Under the pieces are notes generated by a model. The model was given only the letters and a program-made list of their open reading frames with translations. It searched no databases and was not told where the DNA came from. From positions 1 through 7,200 of the forward strand of contig JAHZFY010000058.1 in assembly GCA_019421105.1 (NCBI GenBank): DNA of 7,200 nt, written 5' to 3'. The DNA comes from a bacterium (lineage in GTDB: Bacteria; Bacillota_I; Bacilli_A; RFN20; CAG-826). A program made the translations under genes and the position numbers. This document shows, one piece after another, positions 1-6,216 of the stretch (position 1 is its first letter; each line of letters begins with the position of its first letter).

Positions 1-234
1 AAATCACAAATTGTCGGTGGCAAAAGATATGATTTAGCAACGACAGGAAGAAGAATTGCAAACGCAACATATTGTGCTTCTCATAGTGTTGATCAAGCTA
101 AGATGATATCTTACGCGATTGATTTAACACCTTTAATTAAAAATGATAATTTGGACATTAAAGAATATGCATTATCATTTATTGAACAATTTAAAAAAGA
201 TGCTGCTGATGCTTTGCAATCAGTTTTAAAATAA
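1..234 (+). CDS. 3' end of an unrecognised protein gene (C-terminal 77 residues)
   Basis: The reading frame is open from the first base and ends at TAA (232-234), so the gene starts left of the window and only its last 77 residues are visible. The fragment begins KSQIVGGKRYDLATTGRR and is followed by an alanine-rich, amphipathic stretch and a charged helix-like tail ending in DALQSVLK. It has no membrane segment and no export signal, which suggests a soluble cytoplasmic protein ending in alpha-helices. The basic, glycine-containing start of the fragment could be part of a phosphate- or nucleotide-contacting surface, but that is inference only. I do not recognise the family from this piece. 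Codon use matches the neighbouring genes. A strong intrinsic terminator begins two bases after the stop codon, so this is the last gene of its transcript and mgsA is probably transcribed separately. Confidence 0.8.
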   Translation, partial: KSQIVGGKRYDLATTGRRIANATYCASHSVDQAKMISYAIDLTPLIKNDNLDIKEYALSFIEQFKKDAADALQSVLK

Positions 235-236
235 TT

Positions 237-256
237 GCCCACAATGTGGGCTTTTT
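237..256 (+). terminator. Rho-independent terminator after the first gene
   Basis: A perfect 6-bp G/C-rich stem (GCCCAC at 237-242 pairing with GTGGGC at 246-251) encloses a three-base loop AAT and is followed directly by five T residues, then more A/T. It starts two bases after the stop codon of the upstream gene. In this A/T-rich background such a G/C-rich stem plus T tract is a convincing intrinsic terminator. Confidence 0.88.
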
Positions 257-272
257 AATTATTTAAAAATAA

Positions 273-278
273 TATAAA
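273..278 (+). promoter_or_regulatory. Possible -10 box for mgsA
   Basis: TATAAA at 273-278 lies between the upstream terminator and the mgsA ribosome site and is the best -10-like hexamer there. No good TTGACA-like -35 box lies about 17 bases upstream, because that position falls in the T tract of the terminator. The assignment is therefore weak. The need for a promoter here is inferred mainly from the terminator that precedes mgsA. Confidence 0.3.
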
Positions 279-311
279 ATAAAGTCGAGTTATGAATTAT
301 AGGAGGTAACT

Positions 312-686
312 ATGAAAACAATTGCATTAATTGCACATGATAACAAGAAAAAAGAAATTGTGGACTTTGCTATAGAAAATAAAGACATCTTAGCTCAATT
401 TAACTTGTGTGGAACTGGTCACACAGCCGGCTTGATAAGTGAAGCAACAGGTTTAAAAGTTAAAGCATATTTATCTGGACCTTTAGGGGGAGACCAACAA
501 ATAGGCGCTCATATCGCAGAAGGTAAAATTGATATTGCTATATTTTTCTGTGATCCTTTAGAGTCTTTACCTCATGATCCAGATATTAAAGCTTTATTAA
601 GAATCGCAGTTGTTTATGATATACCAATTGCGACAAATAGAGCAACCGCAGAGTATGTTATAAAATCTAAGTGTTTAGAAAAGTAG
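312..686 (+). CDS. mgsA: Methylglyoxal synthase
   Basis: This enzyme converts dihydroxyacetone phosphate to methylglyoxal and inorganic phosphate in the cytoplasm. It is a glycolytic bypass that relieves phosphate limitation and sugar-phosphate build-up. The 124-residue protein is full length for the compact Gram-positive form, beginning about ten residues later than the E. coli enzyme. The family core is plain: AHDNKK near the start (H9, D10), GTGHTAG (34-40), the [11 protein letters not shown] motif with the catalytic aspartate D61 (E. coli D71), and DPL...[11 protein letters not shown] with H88 and D91 (E. coli H98 and D101). The C-terminal [14 protein letters not shown] is also typical. 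The ATG at 312 has a perfect AGGAGG five bases upstream (301-306). Terminators lie on both sides, so it looks monocistronic. Nothing is missing or unusual. It is the only confidently named enzyme in the window. Confidence 0.97.
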   Translation: MKTIALIAHDNKKKEIVDFAIENKDILAQFNLCGTGHTAGLISEATGLKVKAYLSGPLGGDQQIGAHIAEGKIDIAIFFCDPLESLPHDPDIKALLRIAVVYDIPIATNRATAEYVIKSKCLEK

Positions 687-712
687 ATTGATAATTTTTA
701 ATTATAAATCAT

Positions 713-744
713 AAAATGCAAATTTTCTCAGTTTGCATTTTTTT
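713..744 (+). terminator. Rho-independent terminator after mgsA
   Basis: A perfect 10-bp inverted repeat (AAAATGCAAA at 713-722, TTTGCATTTT at 732-741) encloses a nine-base loop and runs into an uninterrupted T tract ending at 744. It begins 26 bases after the mgsA stop codon. The stem is A/T-rich and weaker than the terminator at 237, but the A-run/stem/T-run shape is classical, and it would also work for transcription from the other side. Confidence 0.83.
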
Positions 745-769
745 AGTTTTAGCCTAACAAAAATCGTTT

Positions 770-786
770 TTTAAATTATATTTAAA
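770..786 (+). repeat. A/T-only palindrome upstream of the operon promoter
   Basis: TTTAAAT (770-776) and ATTTAAA (780-786) form a perfect 7-bp inverted repeat around a three-base centre TAT, ending about ten bases before the predicted -35 box. It could be an operator or UP-like element, but short A/T palindromes arise easily by chance in this base composition. A further A-tract/T-tract pair (AAAAA at 759-763, TTTTTT at 767-772) overlaps it. Confidence 0.35.
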
Positions 787-795
787 TAAAAGTTA

Positions 796-822
796 TTGAC
801 TATAAATTGAAAAATGTATAAA
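796..822 (+). promoter_or_regulatory. Candidate sigma-A-type promoter of the surface-protein operon
   Basis: TTGACT at 796-801 matches the -35 consensus at five of six positions, and TATAAA at 817-822 matches the -10 consensus at five of six. The spacer is 15 bases, two shorter than ideal. An alternative overlapping pair is TTGAAA (807-812) with CATAAA (831-836), spaced by 18. Either would place the start of transcription shortly before the inverted repeat at 841. The A/T-rich sequence upstream could act as an UP element. The terminator after mgsA makes a promoter in this gap necessary. Confidence 0.55.
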
Positions 823-840
823 GTTTTAAGCATAAATTAT

Positions 841-857
841 AACCTAAATAGTAGGTT
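841..857 (+). repeat. Inverted repeat in the operon leader next to the ribosome site
   Basis: AACCTA (841-846) and TAGGTT (852-857) are perfect 6-bp inverted arms around AATAG, ending one base before the GGAGG ribosome site of the first operon gene. In RNA this would be a small hairpin abutting the Shine-Dalgarno. In DNA it is placed like an operator just downstream of the promoter. The 5' arm contains CCT, which could also pair with the GGAGG. Function is inferred from position only. Confidence 0.45.
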
Positions 858-858
858 T

Positions 859-863
859 GGAGG
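859..863 (+). promoter_or_regulatory. Ribosome binding site that fixes the ATG at 869
   Basis: GGAGG lies five bases before ATG 869. An in-frame TTG at 857 would add the residues M-E-E-I, but it overlaps this ribosome site and would put acidic residues ahead of the lysine-rich signal peptide start. ATG 869 is therefore the start. Confidence 0.9.
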
Positions 864-868
864 AAATT

Positions 869-2830
869 ATGAAAGCTAAAAAAATTACAGCATTCGCTCT
901 AATCGCTTTAGTCCCAATGAGTCTAGCATGTGTCGGAGTTCTTGCTAGTCAAAGCGATGTTTTAAACAACTTAGTTAATGCTGGACAAAACAATGAAAAC
1001 TGCGTCATTGAGTTTTCAAACAAAAACGAAGTTACTTTAGATGAAACTGGAGCTGGAACATCAGTATCATCTACACTTCAATTATCTTATAAAAACGCTA
1101 AAAAAGGCGCTATCGATGAACATGTTGTCTTAAATGATGGTGGAGAAATGTTTACTAATGGTAAGAAATATGATTCCGCTACTCAACTTGGTTCAGTCAC
1201 AAACGGATTAAAAACTATCAAAGTATTTTTTGAAGCTGATGAAGGTGCTACTTTAACTTTATCTACATCAAGAAATGGAACTTATGATGAAGGACAAGTT
1301 TTAAATTCTGGAGACGTAGTTAATTTTACCACTAATGCATTACCAAAATTATTTAAATTAAAAGCAGAAGGTGGCGCGGTCCACATTAAATCAGTTCAAA
1401 TTGTTTGCACAATGGTGGAAGATTATGTTGTTAATGTCTTTAATCAACAAGATATGCAATTAGATTGGCATTATATTGAATACAATGGATACGTTTATAG
1501 TAAAGGTGAAGCAATTGAAGATATAAATACTGCTACATTTGAAAAAGGCGATAAAATTGGATTTAAAGTCAGCGAAGGCACACCTGTTCATGTTTTCTGG
1601 GGTGACTTTACCTATGAAGGATCAAGTGTTGCTAGAACTACAATTGGTGATGACACATTTGAAACATATTATTTTGATATTAAAGATGAAGATGTCAACA
1701 TTACATTCACTCGTTTAAGAGGACAAACATTATACGAAGGAAGAGACTTTGTTGGAACATGGACTGTCTTTAATCTTAAAGATAAAACAAATAAAACATT
1801 AGAACTTACAAAAGATGGATATGTTAAATTTGATGGTAAACAAACATATTATTCTGCAGATGAAAATGATAAATTAACCTTTGATAAATTAGGTGATAAT
1901 GTATTATCTTTTAACTATAATAGCGATGTTTGCTTATTTAAAAATGGTTATTCTGATTCATATGTTGGTGTAAAAACTAATCCAGAAGATGTCGTTTCAT
2001 TAAATGCGTTGTTTGGAACATCAGGCAAGTATGTTGCTCAATTTGATAAAAACGGAACTAAGATTAATGTATTAGGAGATTCTGATTACATTGTATTAGA
2101 AGGTGGAGAAGAAAAAGTCACTATGACTTTTAATGCTGAAAATATAGCTGATGCAACCACTTTAACTGTTAAAGCAATTCCAGTTGATGGTGAAAACTCA
2201 ATCTTAACTGAGATTAGTAATTATTATACAGTTAAAGAATCTATTGAAGGAGTTATGACTCACACTTTATATGCAAAATTAACCGCATCTAGCGTTAGTT
2301 ATATTAAAGTTGGTGATGAAAAAGGAACATACACTGGTCCACAAGGAGACTTAAATCTTGATGGTCTTGGTTCTTATACTTTAGGCGAAACAAATGGTGC
2401 TTATACATTTGATAAAACCACAGGTGTAGTTACTTTAAAAACCGATGGCAGTGAAGATTTAAAATTACAATTAAACTTAGAAGCCAAAACTTATGAAGTT
2501 TATGTTTCTATCGATAGCGACCCATGGACTGATAAACCATACACATACATTGGTAGCGATTTTGATTTAACATTTGAAAATGGTACAGTCAAAATAAATC
2601 CAAAAGACGATGTATCTTGGGATAGTAAAACTACTACATACTCTGTTAAAGATAGTCATGTTACATTTACATTAGAAATTACTGATTGGTGGAATGGAAC
2701 ATCTACATTTGAATTCGATTTATTAATTGAAGGAAATTTGAATACAATAACTTTAGTTGAAAATGTTGGCAGTCCTTATGAAAGCGTAAGTTATTCCAAA
2801 GGTATGGTTTTAACTTTACAAGCAGAATAA
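869..2830 (+). CDS. Secreted beta-rich modular surface protein of unknown function
   Basis: The 653-residue protein begins MKAKKITAFALIALVPMSLA, a lysine-rich start followed by a hydrophobic core, with a likely signal peptidase I site after V-L-A (residue 26). An S-L-A-C sequence at 18-21 resembles a lipobox but lacks the usual aliphatic residue at -3, so secretion is favoured over lipidation. Visible regions are: residues about 85-181, a beta-sandwich-like domain ending HIKSVQIVCT; about 185-282, a module resembling the InlB B-repeat type (FEKGDKIGFKV ... FDIKDEDVNITFT); about 293-360, a 'VGTW' lipocalin-like strand pattern (LTKDGYVKFDG); about 481-547, a related 'KGTYTGPQGDLNLDGLGSY' module; and about 560-650, a further beta-rich tail. 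There is no LPXTG motif, transmembrane anchor or recognisable catalytic motif. Gene 2 starts 17 bases downstream with a strong ribosome site. A role in binding a ligand or surface is inferred from the architecture only. Confidence 0.88.
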   Translation: MKAKKITAFALIALVPMSLACVGVLASQSDVLNNLVNAGQNNENCVIEFSNKNEVTLDETGAGTSVSSTLQLSYKNAKKGAIDEHVVLNDGGEMFTNGKKYDSATQLGSVTNGLKTIKVFFEADEGATLTLSTSRNGTYDEGQVLNSGDVVNFTTNALPKLFKLKAEGGAVHIKSVQIVCTMVEDYVVNVFNQQDMQLDWHYIEYNGYVYSKGEAIEDINTATFEKGDKIGFKVSEGTPVHVFWGDFTYEGSSVARTTIGDDTFETYYFDIKDEDVNITFTRLRGQTLYEGRDFVGTWTVFNLKDKTNKTLELTKDGYVKFDGKQTYYSADENDKLTFDKLGDNVLSFNYNSDVCLFKNGYSDSYVGVKTNPEDVVSLNALFGTSGKYVAQFDKNGTKINVLGDSDYIVLEGGEEKVTMTFNAENIADATTLTVKAIPVDGENSILTEISNYYTVKESIEGVMTHTLYAKLTASSVSYIKVGDEKGTYTGPQGDLNLDGLGSYTLGETNGAYTFDKTTGVVTLKTDGSEDLKLQLNLEAKTYEVYVSIDSDPWTDKPYTYIGSDFDLTFENGTVKINPKDDVSWDSKTTTYSVKDSHVTFTLEITDWWNGTSTFEFDLLIEGNLNTITLVENVGSPYESVSYSKGMVLTLQAE

Positions 2831-2847
2831 ATTAATAAGGAGGATAT

Positions 2848-3645
2848 ATGAACTTTAAAAAAATATTACCTATTTTAGTTACGCCTTTATTGTTAACAGC
2901 TTGTGTAACATCAAATAATTCATCATCTTCAAATAGCAGTTCAGAAGATAACTTTGATTTATCTTTTAATGGCATAACCATTGATAATGCTTACCAAGGT
3001 GGATGCAAAATCGGTGGTGTATTAATGGATATATCAGTTGGAGCTTGGATTGTTGCAGGAGATGTTAATGTATTTACTATTGAAATGAATGATATGGCCG
3101 ATCAATCTTTTAGTGTTGAATTTAGCGATTCAACAATTGCTAAATATGAAAAAAGAGAGGCTGATGGTCAAGTTACTCATTGTCTTATCGGTTTAAAAAC
3201 TGGTGGAACAATCATTAAAATATATAACGCTGATGGTGATTTAGTGTATCGAGAAGCATTAAATTGTAGAGTTCCAATTAAGGATAATAAAACTATATTT
3301 GATAAATTAGCGGAAGCAGATTATTGGTATGGTGCTTTTTCCGCTGCTATGAAAATGGAGTATAGACTATTATTTTCATTAGATGAAGAAAGTGGCTTAT
3401 CTAGTTCATGTTCTTTATCAATGAAAGAGCCTGGCCATGATTATGGAGTAAGTGAATTTAAAATTAATCTTGATAGTGCAACTGAATCTCATTTTGATGC
3501 ATTCCACACTATGGATTACACTGTTACTCAAATTAATGGAGCAGAAATTAAGCCTACAATATTTGCTATATCATTAGCTTTAGATACTATTTATATCAGC
3601 GATGAATTAGGCGTCATCGATTTCTTTAAACCAATGTATTTATAA
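2848..3645 (+). CDS. Small lipoprotein with an Ig-like (Big-type) N-terminal region
   Basis: The 265-residue protein starts at ATG 2848, four bases after AAGGAGG (2837-2843). The signal MNFKKILPILVTPLLLTAC has a good lipobox (L-T-A-C), giving a lipidated cysteine at residue 19. A Ser/Asn-rich linker follows (about 21-33). Residues about 36-142 have a beta-strand pattern resembling bacterial Ig-like domains: FSVEFSDSTIAKYEKREADG, then a GLKTGGTIIKIYNADGD turn-strand stretch that recalls the 'G.t.I.i' end of Big_2 domains. The second half (about 147-265) holds a probable helix (TIFDKLAEADYWYGAFSAAMKMEY) and then strands, and I cannot assign it. The mature part has four cysteines (53, 112, 140, 188), uncommon for an exported protein of this type. 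It lies within the operon, 17 bases after gene 1 and 12 before gene 3. It should be anchored to the outer face of the membrane. The exact role is unknown. Confidence 0.9.
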   Translation: MNFKKILPILVTPLLLTACVTSNNSSSSNSSSEDNFDLSFNGITIDNAYQGGCKIGGVLMDISVGAWIVAGDVNVFTIEMNDMADQSFSVEFSDSTIAKYEKREADGQVTHCLIGLKTGGTIIKIYNADGDLVYREALNCRVPIKDNKTIFDKLAEADYWYGAFSAAMKMEYRLLFSLDEESGLSSSCSLSMKEPGHDYGVSEFKINLDSATESHFDAFHTMDYTVTQINGAEIKPTIFAISLALDTIYISDELGVIDFFKPMYL

Positions 3646-3657
3646 TAAGGAGGAAAT

Positions 3658-6216
3658 ATGAAAATTAATAAATTATTAATAGGATTGTCAGTCCTTGCTA
3701 TGGTTGGATGCGCTCCAACTACAACTACAAGTGGATCAAATCCAAGTTCAGGAGGAGATACTAGTAATACTGATACTTCTACAGGTGGAAATACAACTGA
3801 TCCAATTGAAGAATCATATAGTGTAAAAATTGAAAATACAGTCAGTGGTGTTACTTTAACATCTGATAAAGCAAAAGCAAAAAAAGGTGAAACAGTAACC
3901 ATTACGGTCACAATTACAGATTCAAAATACCAAGTTAAAGGTGTAAATGTTGATAATAAACCATGCAACAAAGTTGATGATTCTACTTATACATTTGTTA
4001 TGTTAGACCATCCAGTAACTGTTAAAGCGGATATTGTCGTAGAAGGTGATGTTACTATTCAAGGTGAAATTTCCGCTGTATTTGAAAAGGAAGGCTCCTT
4101 ATACGTCGCAAGAAATGTTAAGGTTAGTAAAAAATCAAAATTTAACATCGTTGTTAAAACAGATGATGGAACTAAAACATTAGATATCACATCTTTTGAT
4201 AGATTTAAAACATTTGCAGATATTTCATATGCAATGGACGACCAATATAACTTAGAAATCGCTGGTAATGCAACATATGATTTTTATTATGATATAAATA
4301 ATGGAAATAGACCATGTTATGTTAAAAGAACTAATGTTGATATTTTGCCAAATTCAAAGGATTCATTATATGCATTATTCCATGGCTATGTTGGTTCTAT
4401 GACATCTGTATATCCTGAAAATTTATTAAGCGTTGATTACACTAATAAATTAGCTAGCGAACATTATGTTTATGAATCTTATAAAGATAATGTTTCAATG
4501 GCCACTATTAAAGAAATAAGTACTGAAGGAGAAGTTGATAAAGCAGTAGTGTATTCTAAATTAGAAGGAGATACATTAACTGTTGTTGACAATTACACTC
4601 CATCCACTAATAAAGGTTTTGCTAATAATTTTGTAGCAAAAAAAGATAACGTACCTTTTTCTGGATTATATAAAGTAAGCGCTTTAGATGAAGAAGGTCT
4701 ACCAACATTAGATAACGAATTTGAATATAAAGAAGAATTTGTTAATTCTGTTGTTGCAGAAAATTTATTAACTAGCAGCGATAAAACAATGGAATTTATT
4801 GAAGCTGACATCATGTATTCTTATCGTGTTGGATTAACTGTTGAAGATGCAGTCAAACAAGCTTCCGTAAATATTTCTTCTGCCGATAACGAAGATGGTA
4901 CTTTTGTCACATCTATTGTTTCTAGTAAAACATATGATTCAACACAAATTAGTGATGCGGTAACAAAGGAACAATATCATAGTGAATATCGTGTTGAGTT
5001 AGTGTTTGATGATGCAGGTGTTTTATTAAACGTTGATTATGAAGAAAAACGTTTTGATTCCACTGTTTATGATTTCACAAGCTTTAAATGGCTAAATGGC
5101 GATACTGAATTTAACTATGAAAACAACGGAACAATGTATAACGCTATTAAAGCAACATTTACATATGGTGATAAAACTAAAACTGCACCAAGTTTTGATA
5201 CATCTAAGTATTTTGTTTCTAGCATTTCAAATTTAAAAGTAAACAACGACAAAGTTCCTGGTGAAAACACTTTAAATATTGGTGATGTTATCGATGATTA
5301 TTTAACATATGATTTTGCACCAGCAACAGCATTAAACTCATATCAATATAAAGTAATTGATTCTAGCAACGAAGAAGTAGTTGCGTTAAATAAATCAAAT
5401 AAATATCAAGTTGTTGGCAATGGCACTTCCACATTAACATTTGGTATTAAAAATGGTTTAGGTGAAAGCGCTAGTGTTGATGTCACTTGCAGCTACACTA
5501 TCAAATTAAGAAACTTAATTTTATGGTCTAACTATGGTGAATTTGCACCAACAATTGATACTATAAGTGCTGATGTTTATACCGGAGTTGTTACTGAATT
5601 TGGAATGATTGCCTACAATAGCGAAAACAATAAACAATGTCCAGTTCCATTTGATTTAACTCCAGTTATTCAAGGTGATGATTTAGGAATTAAAGCTAGC
5701 GTTGACCACGCTAAGGGAACGTTAATTTTAGATACTAGAAATGCTGTTGTCAGCGAAACTACTGATATTAAAATTTTGATGGAAACAGATTACTATGATC
5801 TCAGTTGGTCAATGGTGCCAGTTACATTTACATTCCATGTTAAAAAAGGTTCAAGCGTCTTAGATTTAGTTGGTACTTATACAACTGAATCATATCCTGG
5901 CGAATATGTTAAATTTACTCAAAATGATTCTGGTGATGAAAAATTGCCATATTTAGGTGAAATTTTTGCTGAAGGAAAAAAATATAATTTCAACTATAAT
6001 TATGACCCAGTTATGGCAAAAATATCATGCGAATTAACTGATGAAGACATGTTTTTAAGCGATTTGGTTTTTGATTATAATGTTGTCAGCAAAGAATTAG
6101 GAGTGTATTTTGCAGTATCAAATTGGGATTCAGAAGGTCAAACAACCGAAGAAATTTATGGTTACCTTGATGAAGAAGGATTCCCTATTTTTGAAATTTT
6201 TACAAAGAGTGAATAA
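3658..6216 (+). CDS. Large multidomain lipoprotein with InlB-B-repeat-like and Big_2-like modules
   Basis: The 852-residue protein starts at ATG 3658, four bases after AAGGAGG (3647-3653). The signal MKINKLLIGLSVLAMVGC ends in a slightly atypical lipobox (M-V-G-C), so Cys18 is the likely lipidated residue. A Thr/Ser/Gly-rich linker follows (about 20-48). Residues about 55-126 look like a bacterial repeat of the InlB B-repeat type (KKGETVTITVTI, then TYTFVMLDHPVTVKADI). The middle (about 135-520) is long, alternating strands and helices, and could hold a lipoprotein LolA-like fold, though that is a guess. Residues about 525-615 resemble a Big_2 Ig-like domain (LNIGDVIDDYLTYDFAP, DSSNEEVVAL, GNGTSTLTFGIKNGLGE). 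The C-terminal part from 735 starts LVGTY and echoes the GTW/GTY modules of gene 1. There is no enzyme motif, wall-sorting signal or transmembrane anchor. Its stop codon overlaps the start of gene 4. The most likely role is ligand or surface contact at the cell envelope. Confidence 0.9.
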   Translation: MKINKLLIGLSVLAMVGCAPTTTTSGSNPSSGGDTSNTDTSTGGNTTDPIEESYSVKIENTVSGVTLTSDKAKAKKGETVTITVTITDSKYQVKGVNVDNKPCNKVDDSTYTFVMLDHPVTVKADIVVEGDVTIQGEISAVFEKEGSLYVARNVKVSKKSKFNIVVKTDDGTKTLDITSFDRFKTFADISYAMDDQYNLEIAGNATYDFYYDINNGNRPCYVKRTNVDILPNSKDSLYALFHGYVGSMTSVYPENLLSVDYTNKLASEHYVYESYKDNVSMATIKEISTEGEVDKAVVYSKLEGDTLTVVDNYTPSTNKGFANNFVAKKDNVPFSGLYKVSALDEEGLPTLDNEFEYKEEFVNSVVAENLLTSSDKTMEFIEADIMYSYRVGLTVEDAVKQASVNISSADNEDGTFVTSIVSSKTYDSTQISDAVTKEQYHSEYRVELVFDDAGVLLNVDYEEKRFDSTVYDFTSFKWLNGDTEFNYENNGTMYNAIKATFTYGDKTKTAPSFDTSKYFVSSISNLKVNNDKVPGENTLNIGDVIDDYLTYDFAPATALNSYQYKVIDSSNEEVVALNKSNKYQVVGNGTSTLTFGIKNGLGESASVDVTCSYTIKLRNLILWSNYGEFAPTIDTISADVYTGVVTEFGMIAYNSENNKQCPVPFDLTPVIQGDDLGIKASVDHAKGTLILDTRNAVVSETTDIKILMETDYYDLSWSMVPVTFTFHVKKGSSVLDLVGTYTTESYPGEYVKFTQNDSGDEKLPYLGEIFAEGKKYNFNYNYDPVMAKISCELTDEDMFLSDLVFDYNVVSKELGVYFAVSNWDSEGQTTEEIYGYLDEEGFPIFEIFTKSE
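6204..6209 (+). promoter_or_regulatory. Weak ribosome site and stop/start overlap before gene 4
   Basis: AAAGAG (6204-6209) is the only purine-rich stretch upstream of gene 4, and it is a poor Shine-Dalgarno compared with the AAGGAGG of genes 2 and 3. It lies six bases before ATG 6216, which overlaps the TAA stop of gene 3 by one base (TAATG). It is twelve bases before the second ATG at 6222. This favours 6216 and translation coupled to gene 3. Confidence 0.5.

Noticed and set aside
857..868. Upstream in-frame TTG start for gene 1
   Set aside because: It overlaps the Shine-Dalgarno of ATG 869, has no ribosome site of its own, and would add acidic residues before the signal peptide.
2857..2863. 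Run of seven A residues near the start of gene 2, considered as a phase-variation tract
   Set aside because: The run is short, encodes the expected Lys residues of a signal peptide, and is ordinary for this base composition. No longer homopolymer or tandem repeat was seen.
3715..3801. Low-complexity Thr/Ser/Gly/Asn codons after the gene 3 lipobox, considered as a DNA repeat array or CRISPR-like structure
   Set aside because: The codons vary and there is no regular unit or spacer pattern. This is a normal lipoprotein linker.
3591..3971. Reverse-strand open frame of 126 codons
   Set aside because: It lies antisense across the end of gene 2 and the start of gene 3, both of which have strong ribosome sites and signal peptides. 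Its own product has the composition of an antisense shadow and no ribosome site was seen.
4593..4814. Reverse-strand open frame of 73 codons
   Set aside because: It lies entirely antisense inside gene 3 and has no independent support.
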